Source of the DNA: Acrasis kona
Lineage: Eukaryota > Heterolobosea > Eutetramitea > Acrasida > Acrasidae
Assembly: GCA_026419775.2 (NCBI GenBank)
Contig: JAOPGA020001485.1
Span: 1-64,000, forward strand
Length of the DNA: 64,000 nt
Direction: 5' to 3'
In this document: positions 22,440-33,690 of the stretch, in pieces
Position numbering within the stretch: position 1 is the stretch's first letter
Layout of the letters: each line of letters starts with the position of its first letter
Program-made: the position numbers and the translations under genes
The notes under the pieces: generated by a model
What the model saw: only the letters and a program-made list of their open reading frames with translations
What the model was told of the DNA's origin: nothing
The model's database searches: none

Positions 22440-22900
22440 CGAGTTAGGGAGAGAAGAGATCAAACCTTACCCAAAATTAACATCTGGTAGAATGTACAGA
22501 CCGATTCCTTGAGGGGATGAGGTGTTCGAACGTGTACAGAGCCACTTCGTTGCACTACTTTAGTGTATTTGAAGTAAAGAGGTGTTTTAAATCGACTGTC
22601 TCGGTTGTAGCTAGAGCCTTACCACAAAGCGTAAGGCATTCGAATCTAGCGTAATCACCCGGANGGTATTCATATTCGACTGGGTAAAAGAGGCGAGTTG
22701 TGGGTCGTTATCAGTTGGTTCTGGACATCGACTTGTTTGTTATGTCACCTTAGGTGAGGGCATTCAAGGCNATTACCAACAGTCCTCTGTTGAAAGAGCA
22801 AGGACAAGGGATGAATGCGAGATTGGCCCCTCGCATTACAAGCCCAATGATAACGTCAAAGGTTTGATAGAATCAAGACAGAGTAAGAGAAGGGTGTATC
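22440..22900. ncRNA. Hairpin-rich region, candidate structured RNA
   Basis: No open frame is credible here, G+C is higher than in the flanks, and four perfect stem-loops lie in about 220 nt: GCCTTAC/GTAAGGC (22616-22637), TCACC/GGTGA (22745-22757), CAACAG/CTGTTG with a TCCT loop (22777-22792) and AATGCGAG/CTCGCATT (22814-22837). I do not recognise SRP, RNase P, spliceosomal or ribosomal signature sequences. Two N bases (22664, 22771) lie inside. The strand cannot be decided. The flanks 22302-22439 and 22901-23277 show no gene. Confidence 0.35.
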
Positions 22901-23277
22901 CATAATAAACATTTTTTCAACTATATCTGAATAAATTTACATTTTTTCAACTATACTCTAAGAAACGTACTTCTACCAAACGGTGTTTTATCTTCCTGCA
23001 CATAATTGTAAAGTTGAAGTTATCGCTGTCTGATTCGATGATGTTGTTGCTCTCTATTGATATTGTGTCAACAAAAAATATAAAAATATATTCTTGTAAT
23101 ATTAATGGGGACGGTCACCTCCCGCTCCAACTTATTTCAACGTTGCGATGTTTGGAATGTCAAGGATTGCATATTACGACACATTCCTAGAAATTAAAAA
23201 GGTGCCAGACACCAAAATTGGCGCCGATTAGAATTCTTTGAAGTTGACCATGCAACTAGTTTGAAACGCGGACCGAG

Positions 23278-26200
23278 ATGGCATACATAAACAAGAGGCT
23301 GAAATACAACTTTTTACAGAAGCTAGAGGAAGCACAACAAAACTCATCTGTTGACAGATCTTCATCAAAAACAACACTTGCACAATCTATACAGGAGCTA
23401 CTGCAACAAGAAGATACAGAAAAAAATGAAAAGAAAGTACAGCAAGAAGAGGAAATACTTCAAAAAGAGCGTGAAAAAGAAGAAATGCAACGGAAAGCGA
23501 AAGCTAAAGAAGTTCTCGTTAACATGAATAACAGAAAAGTACGTCTAACAAATCCATCATGTCATTAAATTGATAGAAAAAAACAAGGGGTAAAATTTAT
23601 AAATATGTAACTTAATGTTGTCAGAAAAGCAATTGGCTATGAAAATTCTAATGAGTTTCGACAATGAGGGTGTGGGAATGAATAATTTAAAGGAGACATT
23701 TCAAACGTATACACAAACTAGGTTATCAAGAGCAGAAGTAAGTGCAGCTAATGCCAACACTGACAATTCTAGTTTGTAAAAGTAATGAAGGAGTTTTTAT
23801 CTGACAAGGAACCGGTCAACTCTGTACAAAGAGGTAAAGACAGATCGTATGGTGCCCTTTTCGATGATACTACGGAGCTCAAGTAAGAACATTATATAAT
23901 TTAATTCTAATGATTTTCGGGAGGAGAAGAACCTCATCCTCGGACTTTGTGAGCTATTCAACGACATGGATTTCGATGGAGACAAATATATAGAATGGGA
24001 GGATTTTACCTCTTACCTGATTGAAACAGCCACAGACCAAAGCTTCACAATAGCCTCGATAAAAGATGTAAAAACTGAAATCATGATAATTATAACTATA
24101 ATAGTATGGGTGGAAGAAGACTCTTAGTAATTCCGAAGTTGAGGATAGCGTAAAAAAAATATGTTACTTTGACGAATGGGATAAGATTGTAACCTGCGGT
24201 AAATCAAAGAAAGTTAGAATTCTAGACCCAGATAACGATTATCAAACCATTGCCACTCTACCCGACCACGACGGTAATTACTAAAAATGTGCTCTCAAAA
24301 TCACACGCTCTAGGTACAATTTTAAATGCAGAATACATACCTCACCCATACAACCTTCTCGTGACAAGCAGTGCCGATTTGTGTTTAAGATTTTGGGATG
24401 CAAGAAATAAAGATTTCGATCAAAAACTAAATCAACAAATGGAAGCGTCACAAACGGTCATCAAATACTACCAAAAACATGACATATTGTTTACCGCCAG
24501 TAGAACGGGTGATGTGCATTACTGGAAATGGGGTTACAATGATGATGTGCCCAAAAAGAAGAAAACAAACGACAGTGCTCAAAAGGCAACCATCATTAAT
24601 AAATCAATGGCCGATAAAAAACAAGTAAGCAAAAACATATTGAATAGTCATTTTAAACAATCAATATAGCAAGCAAATAACTCTGTCATTAACATGAATA
24701 ATTCTGATAGAGAAATGTTTTATGTAGTGGACACTATGCACAAGGTCCACGTGGATAACATCACAGATATGCTGTTACTACCGAAAGAAAATCGATTAGT
24801 GACTTGCAGTACTGATAAAACCATCAAGATGACCGACATTGATAAAAAAGAGGTGATTATCACCTTAAAGGGTCACAAACAAGGTGTATTTGCGGTCACT
24901 TGGTGCAGCGAGTATCAATTCTTAATAAGTGCTGGATTTGAGCATGAGGCACTGGTATGGACGAGCAACATTGATGCTCATCCATTTAAATTAAAAGATC
25001 AAAGAAGACCTCACCAACATTCTCTTGTAAATGTCTATGCTGTGCCTCATAGTCCACAAGTGATAACAGCTGATCATAAAGGAATGGTCAAGATATGGGA
25101 TGTAAGGACATTTAATTGTGTTCAGACCATATACACCGAAAGTAATTTGCCCAAAAATGATTATCACAGTTTCTACTTGAGTTCATTTACGTACATGGAC
25201 AAGAGGTGAGCGAGATTCTCTTTTTAACAAATCTGAATGCATTGTCTATAGAAAAGAGATTATATCTGCTGGTAAAAGAATTCATGTATATGAATATGAA
25301 AGAACATCTAATCCTAACCTGGCGGACGACCAACCCATAAGCATGTGCATCTACAATGCTTTGAATTTTACCTTCTTGAGCGTGGCTGGTTGCGATATCA
25401 AAGTATGGGATGCACTCACGGGATGTGTTCAAAAAGTAACTTCTTCATAATCTTGTTTCCGTAATCTTTTTTAGATTTACAAAGATATATCAAGCAGCGA
25501 AATCACTGCATTGACACTAGATGACAGAGGTCGTAAATTCTTCATAGGTAATCACAGAGGCGAAATCACAGCACACAACGCAATTAATGGTGCTCTCGTC
25601 AAAACTTTTGGAAAACATTCACAAGAAGTAACAAGTTTAACTTATACAGATGACTCCACAAAGTAAAAAAAAAATGAGTTCGACATTAACATTTAGATAT
25701 ATCGTAAGTACGTCATGGGACAAACAAGTCAGGATATTATCGGATAGAGACAATAACGATGGAATGGATGCAAGGAAAGATCCATTCACCAATCACACTC
25801 ATGACGTTAAAGTTAGTTGCTACCACAAACAACAATGTGTAGCAGCAACAGGAGATGTCAACGGTAGAGTATTAATATTCGACATTAGAAGCTTAAAATG
25901 GCTGTTGGAATGCTCTGACCACAGTGGAGTAAGTGTTTCTTCCGCTCCAATCCTAACCTCCAAACAGGAAATTACTGCGCTAAAATTTATGGGCAGTTTA
26001 CCAGCATTCATATCAGCTGATAGTACAGGAGCACTTCATATATGGACCATTAAGCCTTATCCAATCAATCCCTATAAAAAACTAAAAAAGTGGAGAAATC
26101 ATACATTCACTCCACCTAGGATGAGCATGAGAAATCCATTCATGACACAAAACAAAACATTCGATGAATACAATGATGACGATGATGACGTCAACGTATT

Positions 26201-27262
26201 AAGCGTTCCTCAAATACCTCTAGGAGACGACCAAACATCCATACCAGTCACCTGTATGGACTTTGATACGGGATCTAATAGTTTATACACTGGTGATGAA
26301 AAGGGGTATATAGTATGCTGGGACCTTGACGTATTGGTGACGAAAGCCAGTTTAAAGTCAAGTGGAAGAAACACCACTGGAACAGGTGCCAGCACCATCA
26401 ATGTGACAGTAAGTTATTCTCCAATACAACACCCATCTCACTACACGATAGCAATTAAAAGAGAATTGGGACAATTTAAAAACACTAGACATTCCCAGAA
26501 AGTTCTTTTGGAAGGCTCATTCTGATTGCATAAAGACGATACAAATCATAAAAGACCCATCGAGCGTGGTATCTGCTGGACATGACAGCGCCATCAAAAT
26601 ATGGTCAAAAGAGGGCGAAATGATGGATTGTTTGAGACAGGATCGAAAGGATATTCACAACGATGAATACAAGAGGTTGAAAAAGGATATGGACCTCTCA
26701 GAGTTTAAACAATTTAATTTCCCGGTCAATTTGGAGAAACGTAGAGTGGAGGATGCTCATACCGTGAGCAATGTGATCAATCGCATCAAGAAGCAGTTAC
26801 GTATTATTTCATTGTGGAAAACAAAATCGAAAAGTGCGTTAGTGCAGCAAAGTAGCTCATAGTAGTGGTATGTAGATGTGTTTGTATTTTGCTTATTAAT
26901 ATGTAGATACGGACAGGTCGAACACTAGTATGTCTGACGACCATGACATGTATGATTATAATGAAGAGTCAGGAGAGGAGTCGGAAGAGGAAGAGTTTTC
27001 GCCTGTACCTCCACCTGCTGCTTTTGAGGATGATTTGATGAATTTGAAATCAAAAGAACAGGCAGATTTGATGGAGATTATAAAGAGAAATCGATCGAGG
27101 AACAAAATGAGGGACGGTAGCCCTTCTCATAGGCAAGTCGTCAGGGCGCACAGTCAGATTAGTTATGCCGGTCGGCTTAGTAGGAACTCTTCTCCACTTA
27201 CAAGGAGCAGTTCTCCTTCTTTGAAATTACCAATCTTGAGGAAGACACCAACAGATGAATAA
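23278..27262 (+). CDS. EF-hand / WD40-repeat protein (WDR49/WDR64-like)
   Basis: A multi-exon gene with about a dozen exons and introns of 35-110 nt. It opens with a charged coiled coil (EEEILQKEREKEEMQRKAK), then EF-hand-like segments (MSFDNEGVGMNNLKE; a canonical loop DMDFDGDKYIEWEDF near 23960). From about 24100 WD40 repeats follow (for example RLVTCSTDKTIKMTDI, VKIWDVRTFNCVQTIY, GRVLIFDIRSLKW, DEKGYIVCWDLD, GHDSAIKIWSKEG). The order EF-hand then many WD repeats matches the WDR49/WDR64 family, probably two beta-propellers acting as a calcium-responsive scaffold (inference). The last exon (26914-27262) is acidic, then Ser/Arg-rich. It joins in frame through a donor before the TAG at 26860, but could instead be a separate small gene starting at ATG 26930. 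Confidence 0.8.
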
Positions 27263-27317
27263 GTTGGGATGAAATAAAAAAGTAATTAAGAAAATATTGT
27301 TTGTTTTATTCTTAATA

Positions 27318-28526
27318 TTACATAACAACAGCGGCTGCGGCAACTACGGCGGCTACTCCTGTTATTATGGAAGCACTACTTGCACTTCCAGAATTTGGAA
27401 TGGTATCAGTCTTCGGTGCTACTGTTGTTAATGTTGTTGGAGCGGCAGTAGTTGTGATCTCTGGTGCAGAAGTAGTTGTAGTTGGAGCAGCCGATGTTGC
27501 AGGTGCACTGGTCGATACAGGAGCAGTTGTTGTAGTTGTAGGTGCAGCTGTAGTTGTTGGCACGGCTGTTGTTGTTGGAGCAACTGTAGTAGTGGTAGGA
27601 GCAACTGTGGTTGTAGTTGATGCTGCTGTTGTTGATGTAGTTGGTGCTGCAGTGGTTGTCGATGCAGAGGTTGTAGTTGGAGTCCAGTTTAGAGGATTTT
27701 TGTATTTAACTGTGACAAAGTTTGGTGGATCTGATTTGGTTGCTTCTCTGATAAAATCGATCATGTTAGCAACTTTTCCGATAACTGACTGAGGGGGTTT
27801 AGCTCCACACATTCCTTGCAATCCAAAACTGTTTACTCCAACTGATACCCAACGAGTAGCCCCTTCTGGTTTAACTACGAAAGGACTTCCGCTATCTCCA
27901 GGACAGGTATACAAGTCTTTATCATTGGTGCAATAGGCTACCTCCGAACGGAAGGAAGTGAATGTATCTTTGCAAACAGTGTCTTGAGATCTATATGCCA
28001 CGCCCCAATGAGCCAATGAAGTACTTTGTCCGTCTGCCAACTGCCCGTATCCTGCAACTGTAATTGGTTCTCCAACCGGTGGCTCATTCAAACCAATGTC
28101 CAAGTATTGAATGTAATTTTCAACCTCAGCAACAGGAGTTTGAAGTTCATAAATTGCAACGTCGTCATAATTGAATAAGCCGTCTTTGGCAAAGTTGTCT
28201 GGACGAACTACTTTTGTGATGTTGTACCTGTTGATTAGCTTATATCCTCTGACGTTGATTGTAGCTACAATAGCCTGATAAATTCCTCCCCAACTAATTA
28301 CTGTTAAGAATAAGGTTTCAAATAACACTAACCTGCAATGACCTGCGCTAATAAGGTATCTACTACTAATTATACCTGCGCTACAAGCGAATGTATATGA
28401 GGTGCCTGGGTCTACCATCAGATAAACAAGGTATGGAAATTGTCCTTGAGTGACCTCTGCACCATTGTAAACACTCGTTGCGAACGCAGCAAACAGCGCT
28501 AACACCACTGCTAGTTTTTTAATCAT
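27318..28526 (-). CDS. Secreted, probably GPI-anchored trypsin-like (S1) serine protease
   Basis: The signal peptide (MIKKLAVVLALFAAFATS) is followed by a mature start resembling chymotrypsin-type enzymes (GAEVTQGQFPYLVYL). Triad: ISAGHC (His), YDDVAIYEL (Asp) and CPGDSGSPFVV (Ser). A 39-nt intron (GTTAGT..ATTAG) right after GHC gives HC-SWGGIYQA, matching the family better than reading through; the unspliced frame is open too. About 280-375 is a Thr-rich, mucin-like stalk (runs of TTTT, AAPTTTT), probably O-glycosylated. The C-terminus (NSGSASSASIITG followed by a hydrophobic Ala/Val stretch) is a typical GPI-attachment signal. Expected location is the outer cell surface. It ends tail-to-tail with the WD40 gene, with 55 bp between. 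Confidence 0.9.
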   Translation of the reverse strand: MIKKLAVVLALFAAFATSVYNGAEVTQGQFPYLVYLMVDPGTSYTFACSAGIISSRYLISAGHCRLVLFETLFLTVISWGGIYQAIVATINVRGYKLINRYNITKVVRPDNFAKDGLFNYDDVAIYELQTPVAEVENYIQYLDIGLNEPPVGEPITVAGYGQLADGQSTSLAHWGVAYRSQDTVCKDTFTSFRSEVAYCTNDKDLYTCPGDSGSPFVVKPEGATRWVSVGVNSFGLQGMCGAKPPQSVIGKVANMIDFIREATKSDPPNFVTVKYKNPLNWTPTTTSASTTTAAPTTSTTAASTTTTVAPTTTTVAPTTTAVPTTTAAPTTTTTAPVSTSAPATSAAPTTTTSAPEITTTAAPTTLTTVAPKTDTIPNSGSASSASIITGVAAVVAAAAVVM

Positions 28527-29088
28527 TTGTATTGTCTACTGTGTACTATTCGTTGTTTTTTATTTTGTCGCTAGCAGCTAACTGATTTTATTTTTATATA
28601 ATTTTTTACCATATACGGTCAAAGCCTTATCGAATAGATATGGTAAGTCTGAAACTGACTTGCAACTTCAATTTTAAATTCAAATCACAATTATGATGTC
28701 AATTTAAACTTTGAGTTACACAATATTACTATAGACCGCATAGTTTGTAAAATGAGACTGTATCTGATACACGTGGTGTATGATGTAGGAATGTCTAACC
28801 TTCTACGGATCTATATATCAGATTTCATCTTTCTTTGCTTTTACTAGTATTGAAGATTTAGGCCAAATTAATTTTATTATCAATCACTAACGGAGCCAAA
28901 GGATTGAACTTGATGGTTTTATGTTCGGTTTTAATTAACATAAGTAAGACAAAGATCTCACCGAAATGATTGGGTATTCCTTACAAATTTTAATTGAATG
29001 TTCAACAAAAATGAACAGTTTCACGAACTCTATACTGTTTAAAAAGATAATTTTGATTCTGCAAAGTTAATTTTAATACAACAATCAC
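28527..29088. other. Intergenic region
   Basis: A/T-rich with no credible gene. It should contain the divergent promoters of the S1 protease and DUF2828 genes. Confidence 0.5.
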
Positions 29089-30691
29089 ATGTCCACTCTG
29101 GTATCAAACGAAAAAGGAAGCTTAGCCCACAGCACTTCAGGATCTGCTAGGGTAGATTTATTCTTCAAAACGGTTAGAAGAATTTCACTAGAGTCACTAC
29201 ACCAACTTCTCGAAAATTCATGGAATGAAGACCCTCTTGACACGCTTAAGCTAACCTTTTACAACCGTGACTGCAGAGGAGGTAAGGGAGAAAGGCAAGT
29301 CTTCTATGAGTCTATCAAGTGGATAATCCTTAATAAAGGACCCGAACACCTCATTGCAAATCTCGATCTACTTTCAGATTATGGTCGTTGGGATGATGCG
29401 CTATGGTTTTTAACCCCCAAGAAGGAAAAGTCCACAAAGAGGCCAGCTAAGAAACAAAAGCTTGATAACGAACAGGAGAAAAAGCCCGAAGATGCAATGG
29501 TAGTAGATGAGGCTCCAGAAAAAGTTGAACCTGAATTAACCCCTGAACAAAAAGCAATTTTTGATGAGGTCACAGAAGCAGTCGGCCAACATTTTGCCAA
29601 ACAACTAAAGGCTGACCTTGAGGCCATGAACAGCGAAAGCAAGGAAAAGAAAGTTTCATTGTGTGCAAAATGGGCTCCCTCAGAAAATGGTAAACATGAC
29701 AAGAAGGTCGGCGCTACCAAAGTTATCTGCAAAGCCTTAGGAATCAACGAAGCCACCTACCGCAAGACATACTTAGTGCCACTTCGCAAGTACCTACACA
29801 TCATTGAGACACCAATGTGCACCGAACACTTTGAACTCATCGATTATTCCAAGGTACCTGGTGTTGCCATGAACAAGTTCAAGGACATCTTCTCCAAAAA
29901 GGACGCCGAACGTTTCAACCAATACAAGGAATCGCTCAAGAAGGGAGAAACCAAAGTGAACGCTGCCACAGTAGAGCCACATGAAGTCGTAAGACAATTC
30001 ATGTACCAAACGCCTGACCAAGAAACCATCCTAGAGGAACAATGGAAGGTCATCCTTGAGCGCGTCAGGTCGTTAGGAACACTTTCAAAGTGCTTGGTCG
30101 TTAGTGATGTGAGCGGAAGTATGAGCGGAACACCCATGGAGGTATCAGTCGCACTTGGCATCATGATTGCACAATTGACCAGCGGACCCTTCAACAACCA
30201 CCTAATCACCTTCTCATCAGAACCAAAGCTTCATAAAATGGTAGGAAACACTTTGAACGAACAAGTCAAGGACGTGATGGCCATGGAGTGGGGAATGAGC
30301 ACAGACTTTCAAAAGGTGTTTGATTTGGTTTTGCAGAAGGGCAGTCGACAACAACCTACCTCAAGAAGAAATGCCAGAAAAGATTTTTGTGATTAGTGAC
30401 ATGCAGTTCGACCAAGCAGGCGGATCAAACTTTGGAACACATTATCAAATCCTGCAACAAAAGTTCGGAGCTGCCGGATACTTAATGCCAAAGATTGTTT
30501 TCTGGAATGTGAGGGCCAGTGAGGGAAATGTAACAAATAATCATACAGATCAAGACGTCGCCATGATTTCTGGTTTCTCGCCAAGCGTGTTGAAGGCGGT
30601 TTTGAACGGAAAAGATTTCTCCCCCTTCTCAGTCATGAAGGAAGCCATCAACGACGAGCGTTACAACAAGATTGTGTTGGGTCATAAATAA
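29089..30691 (+). CDS. DUF2828 family protein (vWA/TROVE-like), with a one-base frame break
   Basis: The protein begins near TSGSARVDLFFKTVR and has RGGKGERQVFYESIKW, the hallmark N-terminal motif of DUF2828, followed by a Lys/Glu-rich insertion and a vWA-like MIDAS motif DVSGSMSG (about residue 340). It ends with KIFVISDMQFDQAGGSNFG and ALNGKDFSPFSVMKE. The family is related in fold to Ro60/TROVE proteins; its molecular role is not established. At 30339-30341 a run of three G shifts the frame: LVLQK continues as AVDNNLPQEEMPEK only if one base is ignored. The two halves are otherwise both intact and highly typical, so this is a sequencing or assembly error or a very young mutation. Length ignoring the break is about 533 aa. 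Confidence 0.85.
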
Positions 30692-30711
30692 ATTTATTTT
30701 TAAGCACGTGA

Positions 30712-32263
30712 TTATTTTTGCCTCTTGACTCTAAATCTAACAGTGATGGGTTTGTCCTCTGATTGTGGATAGGGTGTCTCTACGATCTGAACCAAAATAT
30801 CAGGTTTTGCTCTCAGTGGAGACTTTGGACTGTTGTTTGATTCAGAAGATTGTACTGCTTGAACTGTGTTGATTGTTAGTGAGTGACTGTTGGGTTGTTG
30901 AATTTTATTGTATAAAGTTCTTAGGAGGCATTCCGATAGGAACTGGTGGTTTCATCACACCATTGTTCTTACTTTTGATAACTTCCTGTACATAATTGTC
31001 ATTTGAATGTTCCAACAAGATGTGGTTCCTTGTATTTGGGTCCTGTTTAGCGTACAAGTGGTCGAAGCTGCGCTCTTCTTGTTGCTCTGGTGGTGTTTGT
31101 TGGTCCGAGGGAATCAATTCAACGTCGCTAAACATCAAATCAATCATAAAGTCTTCTTGAATGTAATTTGTCTTGTTGTGGCAGGCTTCATCCATTTCAG
31201 TCTTCTTTAATCGGAATACATATTCTTGACCAATGAAACCTGTGTGGAACGAAAATCTAAATACTTTTTCGTCTCTTATTGCGTTGCGGTGGTTGCACGT
31301 TATGAGAATGTCTCCGCACAGGATGACGTTATTCAAAGTGTAGCTAATAATGTCCTCCATTATGCTCATGTCACCAACGCGATCAATGTTGTTTGTGCTG
31401 AATAGTAACTTCCTATCAACTTGATTGGGTCCAACTGATATCATTTCGAAAAAGTTAATGATTAAATGTCCGTCCACTATTTGTTTGCGCATGACAGGAG
31501 ACAATTGATGAATGTACAATTTTCGAAGTTGCAGCATTTTGTTTTGTGTGATGGAGTTGTAGTTGCTCAAGACGTTCTTAAAGTACTGAACATATCTAGT
31601 CAAGTTAATGATTATCTCAAGAGCTTAGTTACCTAATCTGGCTTGGTGAGTTGACGCCACCAAGCGATAGAACATATGGAACGCCTCCCTCCCGCACCAA
31701 ATCTTGTAGTTCTTTCGGCACACGTTGATAAGAACGTCTCATAGCAAAATAAGCCAATGCCTCTATTGGATCTGTTATGAGACCCACATATATTAGGTAG
31801 GCAGCGAATAACACAGCCTGTCCTACCTTTACCGGCCAAGGCAATGAACAATTGCAACATTTTGTTGGTCTGCTTTTAACCAAGAGTCCATACTCTTACA
31901 TATTTGGAACAATAGGTCCAATGGTGGGTTGTGATGGTCTGGAAACCCAAACTCTAGTACCTTTAAGTGTGATGGCAGTTATAGCAAAAGACATACCTGG
32001 TTGTCGAATTTTTCGTGGCTGTAGTGCTTCTCACTAAGGTTCCAGATCATGTAATGGCCATCGTGCTTTTCCTTTAGAAATCTAGCCACCTCTGCTCCAT
32101 TATTTCTGTACATTCCTTCAATTCCATCTCCAGGGAACCCCATGGCAATGATTCGATTTGTTATGTATGCAAGATCCAAGTCATAGCCTCCCTCTATATG
32201 CCTGTAACGAGTGCCACTCACTGCATACTTTATAGGTTTGGTGATATTGGAAGCAAGCCACAT
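30712..32263 (-). CDS. PTEN: PTEN-like phosphoinositide 3-phosphatase with frame breaks at the P-loop
   Basis: It opens IKYAVSGTRYRHIEGGYDLDLAYI and continues MGFPGDGIEGMYRNN, very close to PTEN. An intron follows DNQ; the next exon reads FPDHHNPPLDLL..VAIVHC. The catalytic loop HC-x-AGKGRTG is encoded, but one extra base sits on each side of it (31837-31840 and 31812-31815). Downstream AAYLIYVG..EALAYFAMRRS, SPSQ and, after another intron, the C2 domain (YVQYFKNVLSNYN, KLYIHQL, FRFSFHTGF) are intact. The frame ends at TAA 30905, yet a further coding-like tail (SNNSPKSPLRAKPDIL..VRFRVKRQK) runs to a stop at 30712 in another frame. PTEN removes the 3-phosphate of PIP3 at the plasma membrane. 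The breaks may be assembly errors; as written the gene could not make active enzyme. Confidence 0.88.
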
Positions 32264-32871
32264 GTGTTTCTAATTCTTACAATCAACTATAGCATGTTCT
32301 GGGATTTAATCTGCAGCACTCCTTCAGGTATGTTTGAATATTATCCCGGATATTAACTTTGAAGGGTGTAATTACAGGAGTATCCGGTGTTTTAAATGAA
32401 CTATTCCCTTCATTTATTTTCTTGGTACCTCTTTATTGGTAAGAGACATAGATTCTATGGTGTGAATAACACATGCAGCGCAAATAAAATATCTAATGAT
32501 ATAATAAGTGTAATCAAGAACCAGCTGTCACAAGACAAGACCCACACCAAATAGGGATCACATTTAGTTAATGAAGCTCTTTTGATCACTGGACTATTAA
32601 AAATAAACAATTTCATTATAATTTCTATGCTTTGTTTTCAGTCAAACCACCACACAGACGAATAACACTCTGATTACTGCTAAATCAACACACAAATTAG
32701 ATTTAGACTATAAGGAAAGAACGAAAGACGTTTATTTTAATTTCTGAATAATGCTTTTAAGTATCGTTTATCTTCAGAAAAAAGCATTTTGCAATTAGCA
32801 TCTGTAAGAATCAGATACCCGAAACGCCAATTTTTTGTTCGTTTGTTGTAAGCAGAAAAGTCAACCTTAAG
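32264..32871. other. Intergenic region
   Basis: About 600 bp between divergent PTEN and the small mucin-like gene. No gene is seen. Confidence 0.5.
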
Positions 32872-33183
32872 ATGAGAACATTCTTCGTTGTTGTCCTACT
32901 AGTCGCGATTTTGTGCACACTAACATTTGTAAGTGCCTCAGATACTCCAACAACAACTGCAGCAAGTACAGGTACCAACAATTCAACAACATCAAGCCCA
33001 ACAACAAGTGCACCACACAGTACAACACCCCGCGTGAACCCCCCTGTCAGCGCCTCTGTTGGTGGGATAATTGCAGGTGTTTTGCTCATCCTCGTTATGG
33101 TTGCCTTCGGAATACTAATGGTCAAGCAGTTCTTATTCCAACCTCCCCAACCACCAGGTGCGTACGCTGGTGGACACCATTAA
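32872..33183 (+). CDS. Small type I membrane protein with Thr/Ser-rich ectodomain
   Basis: 103 aa in one exon: signal peptide (MRTFFVVVLLVAILCTLTFV), an ectodomain of about 35 residues almost entirely Thr, Ser, Ala and Pro with NxS/T sites (mucin-like), one transmembrane helix (GGIIAGVLLILVMVAFGILMV), and a short cytosolic tail with PPQPPGAYAGGHH. A surface glycoprotein is likely. No family is recognised. Convergent with the coiled-coil membrane gene, 47 bp apart. Confidence 0.75.
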   Translation: MRTFFVVVLLVAILCTLTFVSASDTPTTTAASTGTNNSTTSSPTTSAPHSTTPRVNPPVSASVGGIIAGVLLILVMVAFGILMVKQFLFQPPQPPGAYAGGHH

Positions 33184-33230
33184 GAGTTTAAATTAAAGTA
33201 CATAACATTTTCAAATAATGATTTTTATTC

Positions 33231-33656
33231 TTATTTTTGCTCAGTTATTTCAGTTGTTTGCTCATTGTTTTGTTGTGGTGTGTCGCTTTGCTCGGTTGGA
33301 GGAACAGTATCTGAGGTTTGGTTCACTTCATTTTGAACTGGAGTGGATTCTGCGCTGGAGCTAGACTCTTCTGACTTCTTTTGTTCCTGGCTCCTCTTTC
33401 TTGCTTGCCTGCGTGATGCATTTTCTAAAAGTGCTTCGATAACTTGTTGTTGATCTTTTATCTTTTCCTCAAGCTTTAGTAGACGCTCTTGTGTCGCATC
33501 ATCCTGACGTATAACTTTAACGAAGTTGCGATTAACATCTGAAATAGTCTTCTCTACCGCTCTCGAAGAAACATAAATGTCCTTGTGCAGATTAAAATAG
33601 GAGTATGAAGTAGCGGCCAGGGTTCCTAGAACAAGGAGGTTACTTTTGAGGCCCAT
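33231..33656 (-). CDS. Small membrane-anchored coiled-coil protein
   Basis: I start at ATG 33656 (MGLKSNLLVLGTLAATSYSYF, an N-terminal membrane anchor), although the frame is open further upstream. The upstream part lies antisense to a well-supported + strand exon, so it is unlikely to be coding. The anchor is followed by a coiled coil (ERLLKLEEKIKDQQQVIEALLEN), a basic patch (RRQARKRSQEQKK) and an acidic Ser/Thr/Gln-rich tail. About 141 aa. The family is unknown. Its start lies only 34 bp from the start of the divergent gene. Confidence 0.65.
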   Translation of the reverse strand: MGLKSNLLVLGTLAATSYSYFNLHKDIYVSSRAVEKTISDVNRNFVKVIRQDDATQERLLKLEEKIKDQQQVIEALLENASRRQARKRSQEQKKSEESSSSAESTPVQNEVNQTSDTVPPTEQSDTPQQNNEQTTEITEQK

Positions 33657-33690
33657 GTTAATATTTTCCAACGTTGAGTGATGCTTTGTA

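Noticed and set aside
22440-22900. tRNA or rRNA fragment (several TTCGA-like loops)
   Set aside because: No set of arms forms a cloverleaf and no ribosomal signature is found; kept only as an unidentified structured region.
27367-27792. 141-codon + strand frame of Val/Ala/Gly repeats
   Set aside because: It is the reverse shadow of the Thr-rich stalk of the S1 protease.
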